Of a stretch of DNA of 64,000 bases, positions 1 through 13,899 are shown one piece after another. This DNA comes from Trochalopteron elliotii (taxonomy: Eukaryota; Chordata; Aves; Passeriformes; Leiothrichidae): assembly GCA_024734555.1 (NCBI GenBank), contig JANPWX010000061.1, positions 2,422,830-2,486,829 of the forward strand. Direction: 5' to 3'. Positions within the stretch are counted from its first letter, which is position 1. Each line of letters begins with the position of its first letter. The notes under the pieces are model-generated. The model saw only the letters and a list, made by a program, of their open reading frames with translations, made no database searches and was not told where the DNA came from. The position numbers and the translations under genes were made by a program.

Positions 1-3000
1 TCCCCCTGCCTTTTATGGTGTCCTCTTTCCTTTGCTGAGCTCTGCTCAGTCTCCTCCCACAGTTCAATCCATCCTGCAGTAATCTCTGTCATGAGGAGTC
101 CCTGTAATATTTTAGCCAGTGAGATCACTGACTATGAAAAAAGACCAGGACTTTTCTAAAGATGAGGTTTTCTGCCAGCCTGACACTAAAAAGAGTGGCA
201 AATTTATTACATGAAATTACATGCATTGAATCAAACCCATCAGGGTGAGCACTTTAAAGGGACATTTCTAATCTAGCAGACTGAAAAAGTGCCAGGGACT
301 CGCCTCTGGGAAATTAGCATGATCCAGAGAAAACTTCAAGGTTCTAAGAAATTTAGTAGGTCAAAGACTAATTATTCATTTCATTCAAAACAGACCCCCA
401 AATGCAGTTTCATATTACAATAAAACTGCATCAGACAGCATGAAAAAGCTGACTGCCTACTGCCATACTGGAGCAAGTGTAATATATTTTACAGATAAGA
501 ACAAAGTCTTTTTCCCTTCTTAAAGGGATTTTGATTGAAAATAAGTAAATAAAGAAAAAAAAAACCAATGCACTAGAGAAACAGAATGTTTATTTGAACC
601 ATACCTTGTCCATTTTTTCCCAGCAAAAGTATTCATAGACTTGGCACCACCTTTTACATAGAATTAACACTGCATTTTACTGATGCTTTCACAAAAAAAA
701 AAAAAGTTGTTAGTTGCATTTATTTACTGACAACAGTTTTGTTTCACTTCAGCAGAATAATTATTTTCTTTCACTTTTACTGAATAATTATTTTGTTTTT
801 ATACCAACATATTCCATGGGGTTATATTTAGTACAGAGTTGAGTGCATATGTAAATACAAACCTTAAGCAAACAACAAGAGGAAAAGGAGATTTGTATTT
901 TGAAGAGAGAGGTAAAGAAAACTGCAAAACATTCTTACTAAAAATCTTCCCCTTGAGTATTTGTTGAAAAATATTAATTTATGCCTCATCAGTACTTAGG
1001 CACTGAAAGAATTTCCAAAGTAGCCAACAGGCATTAGGTCAGTGTAAACCAATAAACAGTTCTCCCCACAACTTTTGCTATCAGTTCCTCCAAAATCCAG
1101 AAGCAACTTAAAGGAAAGATGAAATTTAATCAGGACTAAATATGGCCAATATTCAACTCTGGCAAATTTGAGCTGCCACATTTTGATGGGATATTTGCCC
1201 AGCATAAGGCAATTTCTCACACATGAGAAAGACTTTAGACACTCCTAGTACTTCCCAACAGATTCCCATCTCATTAAATTCCCATCCATCTCATTCCATG
1301 ACACACTTAGACAGGTACTGACTGCAGCACTACCTTGAGTTGATGTTCAAGAAAAAAAAAAGACATAAATCCCACCACATTTATAAACAGAAACACAAAC
1401 ATTTAATGCTTACAATTATTTTAATGAATTTGGATTACTTCATAATCTGGATGGCCTCAGTATTTGAAATCTGTACAATGGCATAGGAAAATTATAGCTT
1501 TTTCAATTTGAAGATGTGCTATATATATGAGAGGATTTATCTGATGACTTATTTGAATAAATAAACAAAAATAACTATTTTCTACAACCAGATGTGTTCT
1601 GCCATTAGAAGTGGTTACACTTCCATGCAAGGTCTCAGAGCAGATGCATAAACAACCTGCACAAGCACAATAATCATTCCACAGATGCTGACAGCAACCA
1701 AATACTGATGAAAATGAGGTCCTGCAAAATCAATGAAATAAAGCAGATGATCATAGGCTGTATCCCTAATGATTACTGCTGCATAATCAATGAGCACCTT
1801 CCTGGAATGATGCTGCTTGTAAGAACTGCAGCAGAATGCCAGCAGGCTAATCCATAAAGCTGCTAACAACTCACTCTGCTCTCCAGGGGGAACACACTCC
1901 CAAGCACTTGGAAGTGCTCCTGGTAAGACACAGAAAATGGAAGAAAAATTCCCTTTTATATCTTTTTATGGGCTACCTAAGCAAAAGGCATAAAATTCAG
2001 ACAGGAAAGCAGCCATGAAGGTTAGATGGGATTTTTTTTTTTTCCCCCTGTATTCCTTTAACACTGCATGGCATATATATCTCATTTAAAAAATTCACTG
2101 GAATAATTTTAAGTGCACAGCATGTACTGCTGCAAGGTACTCATTTGTTAAGGAGTTGCAAGATGTTTTTTCAGCATTAGATGCCTTCTGCACAAATCAA
2201 AATCAGACTGTGTCATCACCCGAGACAGAGCATGAGGATTCACAGGACACAATAAACCTATGAGAATTAAAATTACCATAGCAACTTTGCATTTTGATTT
2301 GCTGCTATTTTGTTGAATCAGCCAGCCTGGTTCTCAGAGCTGTGGTTACTATGGAAGACTGAAGCAGAAATTCACCTTCCTGGGGCAAGGGAGACAGGCA
2401 GCAGACAAGATGAAATGCTGCAGTCTGCAGAGCTTCATTTATTCAGGAGTCATTTATTTTAAATATCATCTTCTGTAATTTGAGATAAGTGAGATAAATT
2501 ATTAATATTACAAGAATCAAACCTTAAATAAAACTTACCTTTCAAATTAAGATAAATTTGCAAATGAAACAGATTAAAATGAGCAAGTAAATACTAGAAA
2601 GAGCTCCTGAAATCTACAAAATACAACAGCTTTGCCCAGGCACTTCAGAGGCCATTATAAGGGGTTTTTTTCAGTTTACTCACTGGCTAATATGAAACCT
2701 GTAATGCTTCTCTTTAATTATTTTTTTTTAATCACTGCCAGTATTATTCTACCTTGCATCAGAGTTGAGGGAATGAAAATATGAAAAATACACACTTTGT
2801 TACAGAATGCTGGGGAAAGAAGTACAAAGGCAAATATTATAAAATCTTCATAATATTCTAGTTTAAATATGGGGGTTTTATATAAACCTCCCAATATATT
2901 ATATACCTTCAAGAAAAATGGGCAAATGCCTATCAGAGAATAAGCCAACAACATGGATTTCCCACTCATGAACTTTACAATTAAACCCTCAGCATTTAAA

Positions 3001-5519
3001 CAGCAAAAATAAATCAGTCAGCACAGCAGCATCTTGACAAAATGCCACCATTTCTTGTAGAGAATTTCTAAAGATTTGTCAAACCTACCCTCTACCAGTC
3101 AATATACTTGGACAGAAAGAATATTCCAGTATCCTTGCAACATGAATCACCTTTTATTTTTTATCTTAACAGGCCAGGTACAGGATTTGTCTTATGGAAT
3201 TCCTAGTGGTGGCTTGTGAGTGGAATTGGCTGAAAAAAACCTGTGCAATTTCAAACAAACCCTTAATTTGACAGAAGGAGGAAAGAAAATCACAGGAAAA
3301 CAAAGTAGCACCTGTTTAAACACGACATTTAATGCTGTGAAACCCTAAGACAGATATGAATCCACACACTCTGTGGCATAATACACCCCACAAACCAGAA
3401 ATTCAAACATCAGTGCACATTACTCACTAATTGCAAAGGACAACTATTGTTGCATTCAGAGATATTTTTCAATAACAACCTGGTCACTGCTCTTGTCTGA
3501 AAATACTTCTTTCCCCTAAAGCTGTAACATCTCATATTACTCCTTCAAGAAAGATATTTGTAATGCTGCAGCCATGTCTGTCTTTCACCTACAGGAAAAG
3601 ATCCTCTAGTCCCTTGGTAGAAGGCCAGCGTATAAAGACATATAGGGAGAAAATATAATTTAAATTTTGCAGGTCATTTCCTAGGGGTAGGCTCTGTATG
3701 TGTGGAATGGGAATTTTTTATTGCAAGAGTAAGGAAATCCATATTGCAGCAACAAAGCAAGAGCACCCAACAAGCTACAGCCTCTTTCATAGAGAAATTT
3801 TCATTAATGTTGAGTTTCATAAAGTGAATGATCAAAAATCACTAAAAAAACCAAGGAATACAACATCGAGTATTAGAAAAATGATTGCAGATTCCTATTC
3901 ATTTTAAGTAAGTGCTATTCCTCAGAGTTTAAAAAGGTTTAAAAAAGGAGAAAGTTCTGTCAAATCAGATACAGGCTAAAGCAAAGCCCTGGGCTCAGGG
4001 CTGCACTACAATGCCATGACTGCTCTGTGGCCATGGATGGCATCCAGGGGAGTGTCAGAGCTGTGTGTGTTAATGACTCAGCCTCTGCTGCTGGGAATCA
4101 TCACTGCTGCCGACAGCTCAGCACCAGCTCAGGGGCTCAGGACCAGCTGAAGCCCCCAGCTGGGTTGTCTCCAGCACAAACACAAGCTCTCCCTCCTCAG
4201 CAGGCAGCCCAAGTCCTGTGGAGACTGCTGGGAAAACAACTTAGCACCAAGGAAACCTTTCTGGGATGATGGAAATGGTTTGATTGACACCGAGGCTAAG
4301 GACAGGGCAGTAAACACTTCCCTCTTCCCCCCAAATACTCCAAATTCATTCAGCACCTCTGAGATTGTGCCAGCTGCACTGGGGGGAAACAAATCCACTC
4401 AAGTATTTCTGGGACAATCTGTTCCATGGAACACTGAAGAATCCAGCAGACAACCAGTCCCTCGACAAGTCTTTCTCTACTGTGCTTAAGAAAAAATACT
4501 CGACAAAAACACAAGAGGGGGAGAAGGAACCTGACAAGTAATTAAGAGGCAAACAGCCATGACAGATCCTTCTGCCCAACACTGCTCCCAAACTATGCAG
4601 GATCTCACAAATGTTTTGCTGGGTCTCGTTTCTGCTGAATTTAATGAGAGGATTTTCTCAACATCACTGGTCTGTAAACCAAAGAAACTCTCTACTGCAG
4701 CCCAGGGAGAGTAAGTTTTCTCCTTTGCTCCCAGAAACAATGGAATCAGCTCTGTGATATTTATCACAAGCCATAATTCATGTTATTAACAATTTCTATT
4801 GTTCCAAACACACAATCTACCAAAATCCTGCATTTACCCAACATAAAATTACTCATTTCTCCTGTTCAATCAGTTAATGAAATGCTTCAAAACAGAGGAA
4901 AAGGTATTTTCTACAATTACATGGAAAAACTTTTTAAAATTCCTTTAGAGTCTATAATAGAGGGCAAGCACAACCTTCTTCAACCCAGCAAAATGGCCAA
5001 TATTTTCAAATATCTTGACATCATTGACCTTCTCTCCCGTATAGTTCAGATTAGCACATAGAAATGATCAAGATTTGCCACCTCACAGAAAATAACTTCC
5101 ATGAGGATGCTCCAATCAGTTTCATTTGGGAGCCTTGCTGATGCAGAGTCATCAATAATAAATAGATCTGGTGTTTTGCCAAGTTTCATAACCATGCAAC
5201 ACACTATATCTATTTCAGCAGACTGAGCCAACTGTGTGCATCATATTTATGAAACAGCCCCAAATCTGCAGCACAGGGTGTAACTCCACTCTGTCCTGAT
5301 TTGCATGCATTAGGGGAAAGCACATGGAAGACAGGAGCCTTGTTTAACCTTGCAAAGGAAAGGTTTTGGGTGCCCTAAACAACAGCCTTCCCTCAGCCAG
5401 GTGCTCACCAGAGAGAAAGAGCTCTGGGAGATGCTTGGCAGGGTAATGAGGGGCAACAATCACCAACTGCAGGGAAGGAGCTGAGAGGACATGAGGGATT
5501 TGCTTTTCTCTCTAAGGAT

Positions 5520-5662
5520 AAACAACTGTGGGAATAAGTTGTCCAGGGAGGTTCCCCAATCCTGAAAGCTCTCATGGCCTGACAGGAAAGAGCTCCCAGG
5601 TGTGAGTTCAGTGCCAACCCTGCTTTAAGAATGCCCCTGATGGCCCCTCCAGCCTAAACAGC
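5520..5662 (+). mobile_element. Possible degraded CR1 fragment
   Basis: GTTGTCCAGGGAGGTTCCCC and, further on, CAACCCTGCTTTAAGAAT and GGCCCCTCCAGCCTAAAC follow the layout of a CR1 3' UTR (vein of 'GTTGTCCAGGGAGGTTGTGG ... CTTCCAACCTAAAC'). Divergence is high and the terminal 8-mers are missing. Confidence 0.4.
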
Positions 5663-5982
5663 CACCAGTTCCAGATCCTCAGTTACTCTCAAATCACAGA
5701 AAATAAAACCAACAAGTATCATCTTCACTTGACTGGTTAATTTCAGCTGCTAACTTTAATTTTAGCAAATCTGTCTGAATGTTTTACCTGGAGTACACCA
5801 TCCTATGATAATTTGGAGCTCACAATCTGATGCAAATTCTGTGCTTCATTATGGAAATAGGGTGAAAAGATATACTTTATCTTGCATGGCCTTACTTGAT
5901 AACTCTTGCAGTAAATGAAAACAGTAGTATCAATGATTCTGAAAGTAAAATCAGTTTGAGTAATGAAAGGGTTGCTCAGACC

Positions 5983-6285
5983 TGTAGCCCTGGTTCACAC
6001 CTGAGATGTTTGGTTTTCTGAAATTCCTTTCCCAAGAAATTTTCTGTAAACAAAAAACATGTTTTTATAACAGCAAATTTGTTTCCATTTTTTCCCTAGG
6101 AGGGACTTCTTTTTGATGTCCCTCTAGTCTGACCAATGTAATTGAAGAGGTTTGTCTTCTTGTCACCAATCAAACTGGTCTGTGTAGAATAGCATAAAAA
6201 GACAAACACATCCCAAAAATAAAAAAGTCATTTTCAGCCTTCTGAAGTCAGAGTCTTTGTGTCATTGTAGTGTACAACAGTGTCA
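5983..6285 (+). mobile_element. Solo LTR of an endogenous retrovirus, copy 1
   Basis: A 303-bp element with TG and CA termini (TGTAGCCC...CAGTGTCA), flanked by a perfect 6-bp duplication CAGACC at 5977-5982 and 6286-6291. Inside are a CCAAT box at 6166-6170, a TATA-like AGCATAAAAAG at 6191-6201 and AATAAA at 6218-6223, in the order of U3-R-U5. No internal viral sequence adjoins it, so it is a solo LTR left by recombination. A 6-bp duplication suggests a class II (beta/alpha-like) element, which is inference. Confidence 0.85.
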
Positions 6286-9200
6286 CAGACCTGAAACTAA
6301 AATAACCTACAACACAAACCCTGAAAGCTACGTGCACACTCCAGTGGGCAAGTTCAAGCATTAAATACAGGTAAAAGGTTAATGAGAAATAAAGAAAAGT
6401 ATGTGAAATACAAGGAAACATTTCAGAAGAGGCAGATGGACTATTAAGGACCACACTGAAACAAACACACCCAAACAAAACCCACCCAAATTCAGCTCTC
6501 TCCTCCAACATAAGCTGCATCATAATGAGTCAGTGCTCCAACTGATCTGCCTGTAACCTGTAATTTCGTGTTTAGTAAAAGCATCCAAGCCAATACTCAG
6601 AGGCACAGGCTGGAGCTCTCATCAACTGAACAACATCCCACAGACCTGAGAGCACTGTTGGGGTGCAGTGGTCACATCAGTAATGGCTTTCAAACACAGT
6701 CTGCTGGGGACATGTTGAAGTGGCTCTGAGATTCTCTCTATTCCTCTGTTTCATACCTGTAAGCACTGCATCATGTTCAACACACACAAAAAAACCCCAA
6801 CATTCCCCACCACAGCTGTCATGCAGTTTAACCTGTATGGCTGCCAGTGGTTCAGGTAAGACCCACACCAAAAACAGCAGCTTTTTCAAAATGGGACGAG
6901 GAAAAATCACAAGGTGGAGGGACAAAATTGTTTTTTGCTCTCTAGCCCAACAAAAACCACAATTTATTTCATGTAATCTCAACGAGAGGCCACCTCTTGC
7001 CTCTTCCCTTAGTAGAACTGCAGTTCCTTAGGTACCTGGCACTATCAACAGTGAATGCAGATTGCTGGAGAAAGGGTCATGAGGAAGTCCAGCAGGAGGA
7101 ACTGTAACCCATCTCCTGCAACTGCCTCATTTCCACATTGTGACAATTGTGCCCTGAGGTCTGACTTCTTTCAGAGAGCAGAAACTCTCTTTGAGCCCAC
7201 GTGATGAAGCATAATCAGGGAAGAGAAAGAAGGACAAGAAGTTGAGGAGAAGAAATAAGGGTTCATGCCTGCCCTTGGTGAGACTTAGGGGGCTTATGCA
7301 CACACAGCCAGGCAAGAACAGCACTCCCAGGCCTGTCCACCCCAGCAGGGCACACATGTGGCTTCCAGGAGCCCCATCAGACCAGGCCACACATCACCAG
7401 GGTGATGCCATGCAAGTGCCACGAGCTGCACACCTGTCACTGTGGTGTTTACAAGAATGCACAATGTGCTTACAGGAAAGTTAGGGCTGCTGGTCCAACT
7501 GAGACAGGAGGAGACTTTCTTCACATCCTCTGCAAACAACTGACAGCTGCTTGTGAAGTTCACAGCACATGATTTTTACTGGACAGAAGTGCTGGTGCCA
7601 CACATTAGCCCTGCACTCTGGCTGAGAAGCTGTGTAAAGGTAAGTGGTGCTTTGGAGGGTCCTCCACACACAGAACTGTCCTTGTTGATGATGATTTTGA
7701 GCAAGAACCTGCTCACATTACAGTCCATGGGTGCTCTCTTGTATGGAAGATCTAAGAGTCATCCCTTCCTGACCCAAATCCCCCCAAATGACAGCAGCAA
7801 ACTGCCCAAAGGTTACCCTCTGTGTGTCTGGTGTGGATGTGAGAGGGAGATGTGGTGGAGCTGTAGCAGCATGTGCTCTGTGCTGCAGGCTCAGGGCTTG
7901 GGAGGACTGCCCCTTCCCAGGAACCCAGCTCTGCTGAATGGATCTGCAATGCCTGCTCCAACTGAGGACATCTGGAGTGAAACCTGCCCTACTAAACACT
8001 GGGCTCAGGGACCTCTTCAAGATGAATTCATCATCTTCAACTTCCCAACCCTGAATTCCCTAGCACAGGTTCTCTCAGCAGACACACTTCCCTGCTGCTG
8101 GTCATAAAGCTGTGCTCACTTACATCCTCCCTCAAACGTGTGCTAGCAGGAAAAAGTGTTCTCAAACCTCGTGTTTTCTGCTACAACTAGTGCCAAAAAA
8201 GCAAGACAAGAAATGTCACAGCTGCTTTGCAGCCTGCTGAATGAAACTTCTTGCAGCCATGTGTGGAAGGTGGCAGTCTAGGAGGATGCAGGAGCTGTGC
8301 TGGAACACCCCTGACAAGCCAGGATTAGGCAGGAGGAACTAGACCTGGTGGTTTCAGCCTACTGAACACAGAAGAGTTATTTCAGAGTAAACTAACTCTG
8401 ATGCTTCAAGGGAAATGGTTGATCACAGAACCCCAGAAGCAAAACCTGTGAATTAGGAATGAAACACAGAATCAGGAGCAATAAAGAGGACACATCTGCT
8501 CTGTCACATTGTGCCTCAAGTCCCCATTCATTACAGAAAAATACAGTGATGTAAAAATACGCACTTTCAACACAACAAAGTAACCTGTGCTGTTTTGCTA
8601 AGTTTGACACACCAAAGTGTACACAACAACCAAGAATTAAGTTTATTTTGAATAAACTTTCCTCTCAGATCTTTGCCTGTGTCTTCAAAGACTTCATCTA
8701 CTGAGCTAGTTCACAGAGAAAGCATGCCACACATCCCCATTGACCCAGATAGCAGCTGCATTCCAAATTCTCAACCTGCCTTTTTCTCAGCCTGACAGGA
8801 ATTCTGTGAATGTTTTTACACAGCAATTGGCCTTTGATGGTGCACTTTTTGCCAACTGATTGACAGGAAACAAACTTTAGCAAAACAAACAGGAACTGCA
8901 AAAACTACCACCTTGCAATAGGTAGCTTCCTGCCATCCTTAATCCCTTGTTTCCTGCCACTTCTGACCATGTAACCATGAGCCCAGATTGCATGAATGCT
9001 AAAACACATTGTCTCTCCCAGCTCTTTACAATGAAAGCTACTATCAAGGCAAGTTTTTTTGAAATCAAGCTCTCTGAAGTATAGAGCATGATGCTGTATA
9101 ATGTATTACAGTGAAAGCAAGCTTTCAGCCCAGGAGAGATGTCTTACTCTTCAGAACTCCTCAGGATCCCTGTGTTTATGCAGATTCCCTTAAATAAAAA

Positions 9201-12200
9201 AAAAAAAAGGTCATATTTTTTTCATGTGTGCTTCACCATGAAAAACCCCAAACTCCTCTTTTTCTTGTATTAGCAACTGAGTGACCTATATCATGGAGCA
9301 CATGCATCTATGAATATCTCTTTTTCCTTATTCACTCCCATTTCAAACTGCAGATGCTTTATCCCCTCTCAGTGTCCTAATGCCCTCACTGATATTTTGT
9401 CACACTACTAAGTCCTAGAGCAGCACAGAAAGCTCAGACACTTAAGAACATCATCTCCAACAAATCAGGACATGCCTAAGTCTTGCATTCTTTCTCACCT
9501 AGCTGAGAAGCCATTATTGTAAATGCCAGAGGCTGGGAATCCTGAGAAAAATGAACAGTAGATCAAAGCCCATTTCCTGAGCTTATTTCTGTAAGTGGAC
9601 TTAGCTTGCTTGCACTAAACCACTTGGCTGGGATGTGCATGTAACACTTCTAACTTGAAAACAAACCTTCTCCCTGACACCACTTAGATTCCAGTATCTA
9701 CAAGGTAAGAGAGCTGTGTTGCTGCTGGTATAAAACAAATAATGCCAGTTCTGATCTGAATTCTCTACTCAGACAGCCCTGGCTTCTTGAGCTGGAACTG
9801 TATCCTACATAATTGCTGAGGCATGAAAATGACTGAATTTCCTTCCTTACTGGAATGCTAAAGAATCTCCCACACAGCTTTTAATTCCTCACTCATTTTC
9901 TTGTGTATCTGACTGCAACAAAAGCTCCAAAACAAAACTGGATTTATTGCTGCCCTACTAATCCCCAACCCAGTGACTTTGGAGACAGTAAACCACAAAG
10001 ATTGTTCCATCAAGTGACAAACAAGACAGTCACACTACACCATGGGGGTTTTTTTAAGTGCATTATTATGTATTATTGCTCAAATTCAAACCCAACCAAA
10101 TGTAATGAGACATCAGAACCAAATGCTACTCTAAATACCTAAGTATCAACTATGCACCAATATACAAGTCATAAGGAAACATATTCTACAGCAAGAAACA
10201 TGCAACACCATGATTAAAAAGCAGTGAGTCACACGTTGCTGTTTTGGAGAAATATTTCTCTTTTGGCATCTCAAATAAAGAGGAAGCATGAGAAAGTTTC
10301 CTCCTTCTGGAGTGATTAGGAAGAATAAGACAACATACAAAAGAGTTCAGAAAACTCTGAAGCAGAAAGGACTTGTCTACAGCACAGCTTCACATCAGGC
10401 AGCCACTCATCATCACATGCAGGCAGACAGTGCTCAGAAATGGGCTCAGAATCAAATTCCACAGGCACCATCCAGGCAGTGAATTTGTTTCCAGCAGGTA
10501 AAAAAGTAATCTCTAATTTTCTTCTGGGTTGTCAACAATCACATATTTATCTCATCTGCCTCAACAAACAGGGGTTTGTGTATTAACCAATAAAAACACA
10601 TAGTAATTCCAAATCCCCCCCTCCTTTGTTCAGCACCACTGTTGGCTGCTACAGCTTTTGAATTTCACCCCACAGAACCAAGCTAATCTCCCCATCGCAT
10701 GCAAAGCCATCAGCCTTAAAAAAAAAAAAATACACCAAAGCAAAATAAACTCCTTTTTCTCTGAATTCTGGAACAAGAGGCAGATCGAGTATGGTCTATA
10801 ACAAACAACAGGGCAAGGTTTTTCTTGTTCATAATGGGATGATAAAAGGTACAGGGACTACCCACACTTGAAAAAAAACACCTATTTTAAAACATTGTTC
10901 AAGTCTAAATTAATGTCTCAAGATGGTAAAAAAAGCCAACATGAAGATGCTGCATGTCCCCCTGTGTAAAGTGACAGTTTCCACTGACACAGCTGCTTTT
11001 CCTGCAGGAGCATGTTGTTCATTCAGTACATGTCAGACCTGCCACAGAACTGACATAGATAACTATCACTTATTCAATTAGTGGTCTCTGCTCTATTTAT
11101 AGCACAATATCTGCATTATAAAGAGAATAATAATGCCCCACATCAGGGTATCCCAAGCCTCATGGACATTAAAGAATGTAACTCTCAGCTCCTATAAAGG
11201 ACGCACCTCAATAAAGATAAAGAAAAGGGAACATGGAAAACAAAACCAGATTTGCCTGGATCAGAGCCAGGACTATAATTCACTGAATTCTGTGCTCAAG
11301 CCTGCTGACCTCAGTGATGAATATCTGAAGCTCCCAGCAGCTTCCCTTCAATTGCTCCTGCACACCAGAGCCAAGATTTCCAAACTGCCACATGGAAAAT
11401 GCAAAAAATCACTATGAATAAGGAGGAACCAAGGCAGGTTCTCCACTCCAGCAATTACCACCCTAACCAGAGAGGCCTGTCTCTCTTGCTCTCCAACGTT
11501 TTTATTTTCTTTTTTAATTTGGAAGAATGCCTGTATCTGTGAGATGAGATGAATCAGAACAGTTTCATGAACTGGGTCCCTCTTGTATATGTTCTCTGCC
11601 TTGTTACAAAATTCACTTATTTCTCTTGGCAGTGGTAAGTTTGCTGTTGTTTTTAGGGGAAAAGGAAGAGCCCCTTTTTTCGGGGAAAAACAAGAAGCCC
11701 TTCTCAGCCATGATGTGCCACTACCTTCTGACTGCAGCACTTCCATGTCAGCACGGAGGGTGCACCCCAGCCACGTCACCCAGCTGTGCTGCCTTGGGCA
11801 TCCCTCCTCAGGCAGCACAACAATTCCAGCGGCAGGAGTCAGTTAAGCCGGCAGGGAATTGATCTGTAAAACGCCGTAATGAGCTTCGACAGAACAGGGC
11901 CATCGATACAGGGACAAACGTCAGATGGCAGCGGGCTGTGAACTCTGGCCCCGGCTCTGCACCCTCCCGAGCCAGGCAGGATAAACCTCCTCTGCTGTGG
12001 TAGCACTGGGGTCACAAACACCCTGAATTTGGGTCACAAACCCCAATTCAGACAGAATCCTCCTCACTTTTAGAAGGCAGTGCCTCCCTGGCAGTCCCCA
12101 GAGCAGGACCCAGTGGCATCCTCAGAGCGCTGCCCTGAGGGATTGCTCTGCTGCCAGTCTTCTGCAACAGCCATTTATCCTGCCTACCTGGCAGCTGGAA

Positions 12201-13857
12201 ACCATCAAATGCTAAAAAAACCATTAGTATCCATTATACAGACATCTGGAGTCACGTTCTCCTTCGAAAAAATGTCAAAAATGTCAATAAAGCAAAAAAA
12301 ATACTTACATGCTTTGCTGAAATACCACACAAAAAACCAAAGGTGGTTAGCAGCTTCTTCAGAATAACAGAAGTTTCAGAGCAGTAATTAGCTTACCTTT
12401 TTCAAAGTCTACCATTGGCTTTTTTCAGTTTTTATAAAGGAAAAAAATAATCAAGATAATTTAGAAATCCGGCCAACAATAAAATCTTTATCTATATAAA
12501 GATGTTATCTTCATCTGAAATAAATTTTTAACTATATTTAAGCCTAACATGAACAAATGCTGACAACCAACCCAGATGATAATTTTTAACGTCCATAAAT
12601 TGAGTGTGATCATGAAAGCTGTGGACTAGAAGACACTTTCTGGACTATCATACCTCAGAACCTATGATGCCAAATGAGCAAATAAAAGAAAGCAGCAAGA
12701 GCTGGGCATGTGGGTCTGCAACAACAACAGCAAACCAAGAGAACAGCCATCAAAATGGTAGATACCAACAAAGACCTTGGCCAGGGCTGAAGGAGATAAG
12801 GTAACAGAGCTTCTTGAAAAGAAATCAATACCTGAAACCAAAGAGGATCGTTGAATTAGGAAAACTGTCCCTTTTTTTTTTTTTTGGCCACTCAATTTTT
12901 AATGAGCAAAATGTTCACTGCCCAAGTCAGAAATGCTGCCAATGCCTTTTAAGTGGTGTTTTCTGGTGATTAATGGTATAGTCTACTAGAAGTATGATAA
13001 GAAGCAAACTAATGAAAAATCATCAGTGAAAATGAAAACAAAAACAAGGACCAAGATGTTAATCAAATACCCTTCTTCAAACTGCTACAGTTTTAATGTT
13101 TGGAAAATAATAAAAAACACAAACCTAAACCCCCACAAAAAAGACCTGAAGAGCAAATCAAGGCATTTTAAGAGTGTATAAAGAAAAATTTAAGACTCTG
13201 TTCATTTTCTATCAAATCTAGTTACTTGTCCTACATCTTAAAGAAGTTGCAAGCAAATACTGCAATTTAATATCTTTGCTTATATTTCCTAATTAGCAAA
13301 CATACTTCAGCAGCTTTGTAAATTGGCTTCAATTCAGGAAAATATTAACCATCTGCCTAAAACTAAGTACATTTTATACCTTCCTGAAGTCAACTGGAAA
13401 CAGAAGCATGCCTATATGCTAAAAATGAAACATATGCTCCAGTGATATGCCGAAACGGAGCCTTGGTGTTAGAAGACCTTAATTCATGTTTGAAACCATC
13501 TTGGTGAAAGGCAGCATATCAAGAAAAACACTGGATTTATCCCCATTTGAGCCACTAAACTTCAGACTATACACATATTTTTTAAACCAGATGACAGTAC
13601 AAACACCTCATCCTTTGCTCTGGTTCTGCAAAGGGGTACCCTCCAATATTTCACTGCAAACCCAAGGCCTGAAGCTGAAATAAGCACATTATTTTCCTGG
13701 TCTTGGATAAGCATCTGCAGAGGGGATGCAAAAACTAACGAGCTCAGCAGCCCCCATCACTCATTTGACAGGCTCAAGATGCTCGCACACGTATCAGCTG
13801 GTTTATCTTTAAAGCGACACAAATATACACAGAAATAAATACACGTCTATGATGCAC

Positions 13858-13873
13858 ATATATATATATATAT
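13858..13873. repeat. (AT)8 microsatellite
   Basis: Alternating AT beside the CpG island. Confidence 0.9.
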
Positions 13874-13899
13874 TTATATTCCACGGGCTCTCGGCTATC

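Larger units (their letters stand above)
1..13857. other. Non-coding stretch, probably FAM171B intron 1
   Basis: AT-rich sequence with no recognised exon. Its inferred identity rests on its position beyond the CpG island in the ITGAV-FAM171B order. It holds one solo LTR (5983-6285), a degraded CR1-like piece near 5520-5662, a GC-richer but CpG-poor block at about 7090-8110, and a moderately CpG-rich block at about 11640-12010. Chance open frames at 1615-1869, 7553-8107 and 11348-11818 are not called as genes. Confidence 0.45.

Noticed and set aside
11348..11818. A 156-codon minus-strand frame
   Set aside because: Unrecognised, in a locally GC-richer block with competing plus-strand frames; no splice or promoter context.
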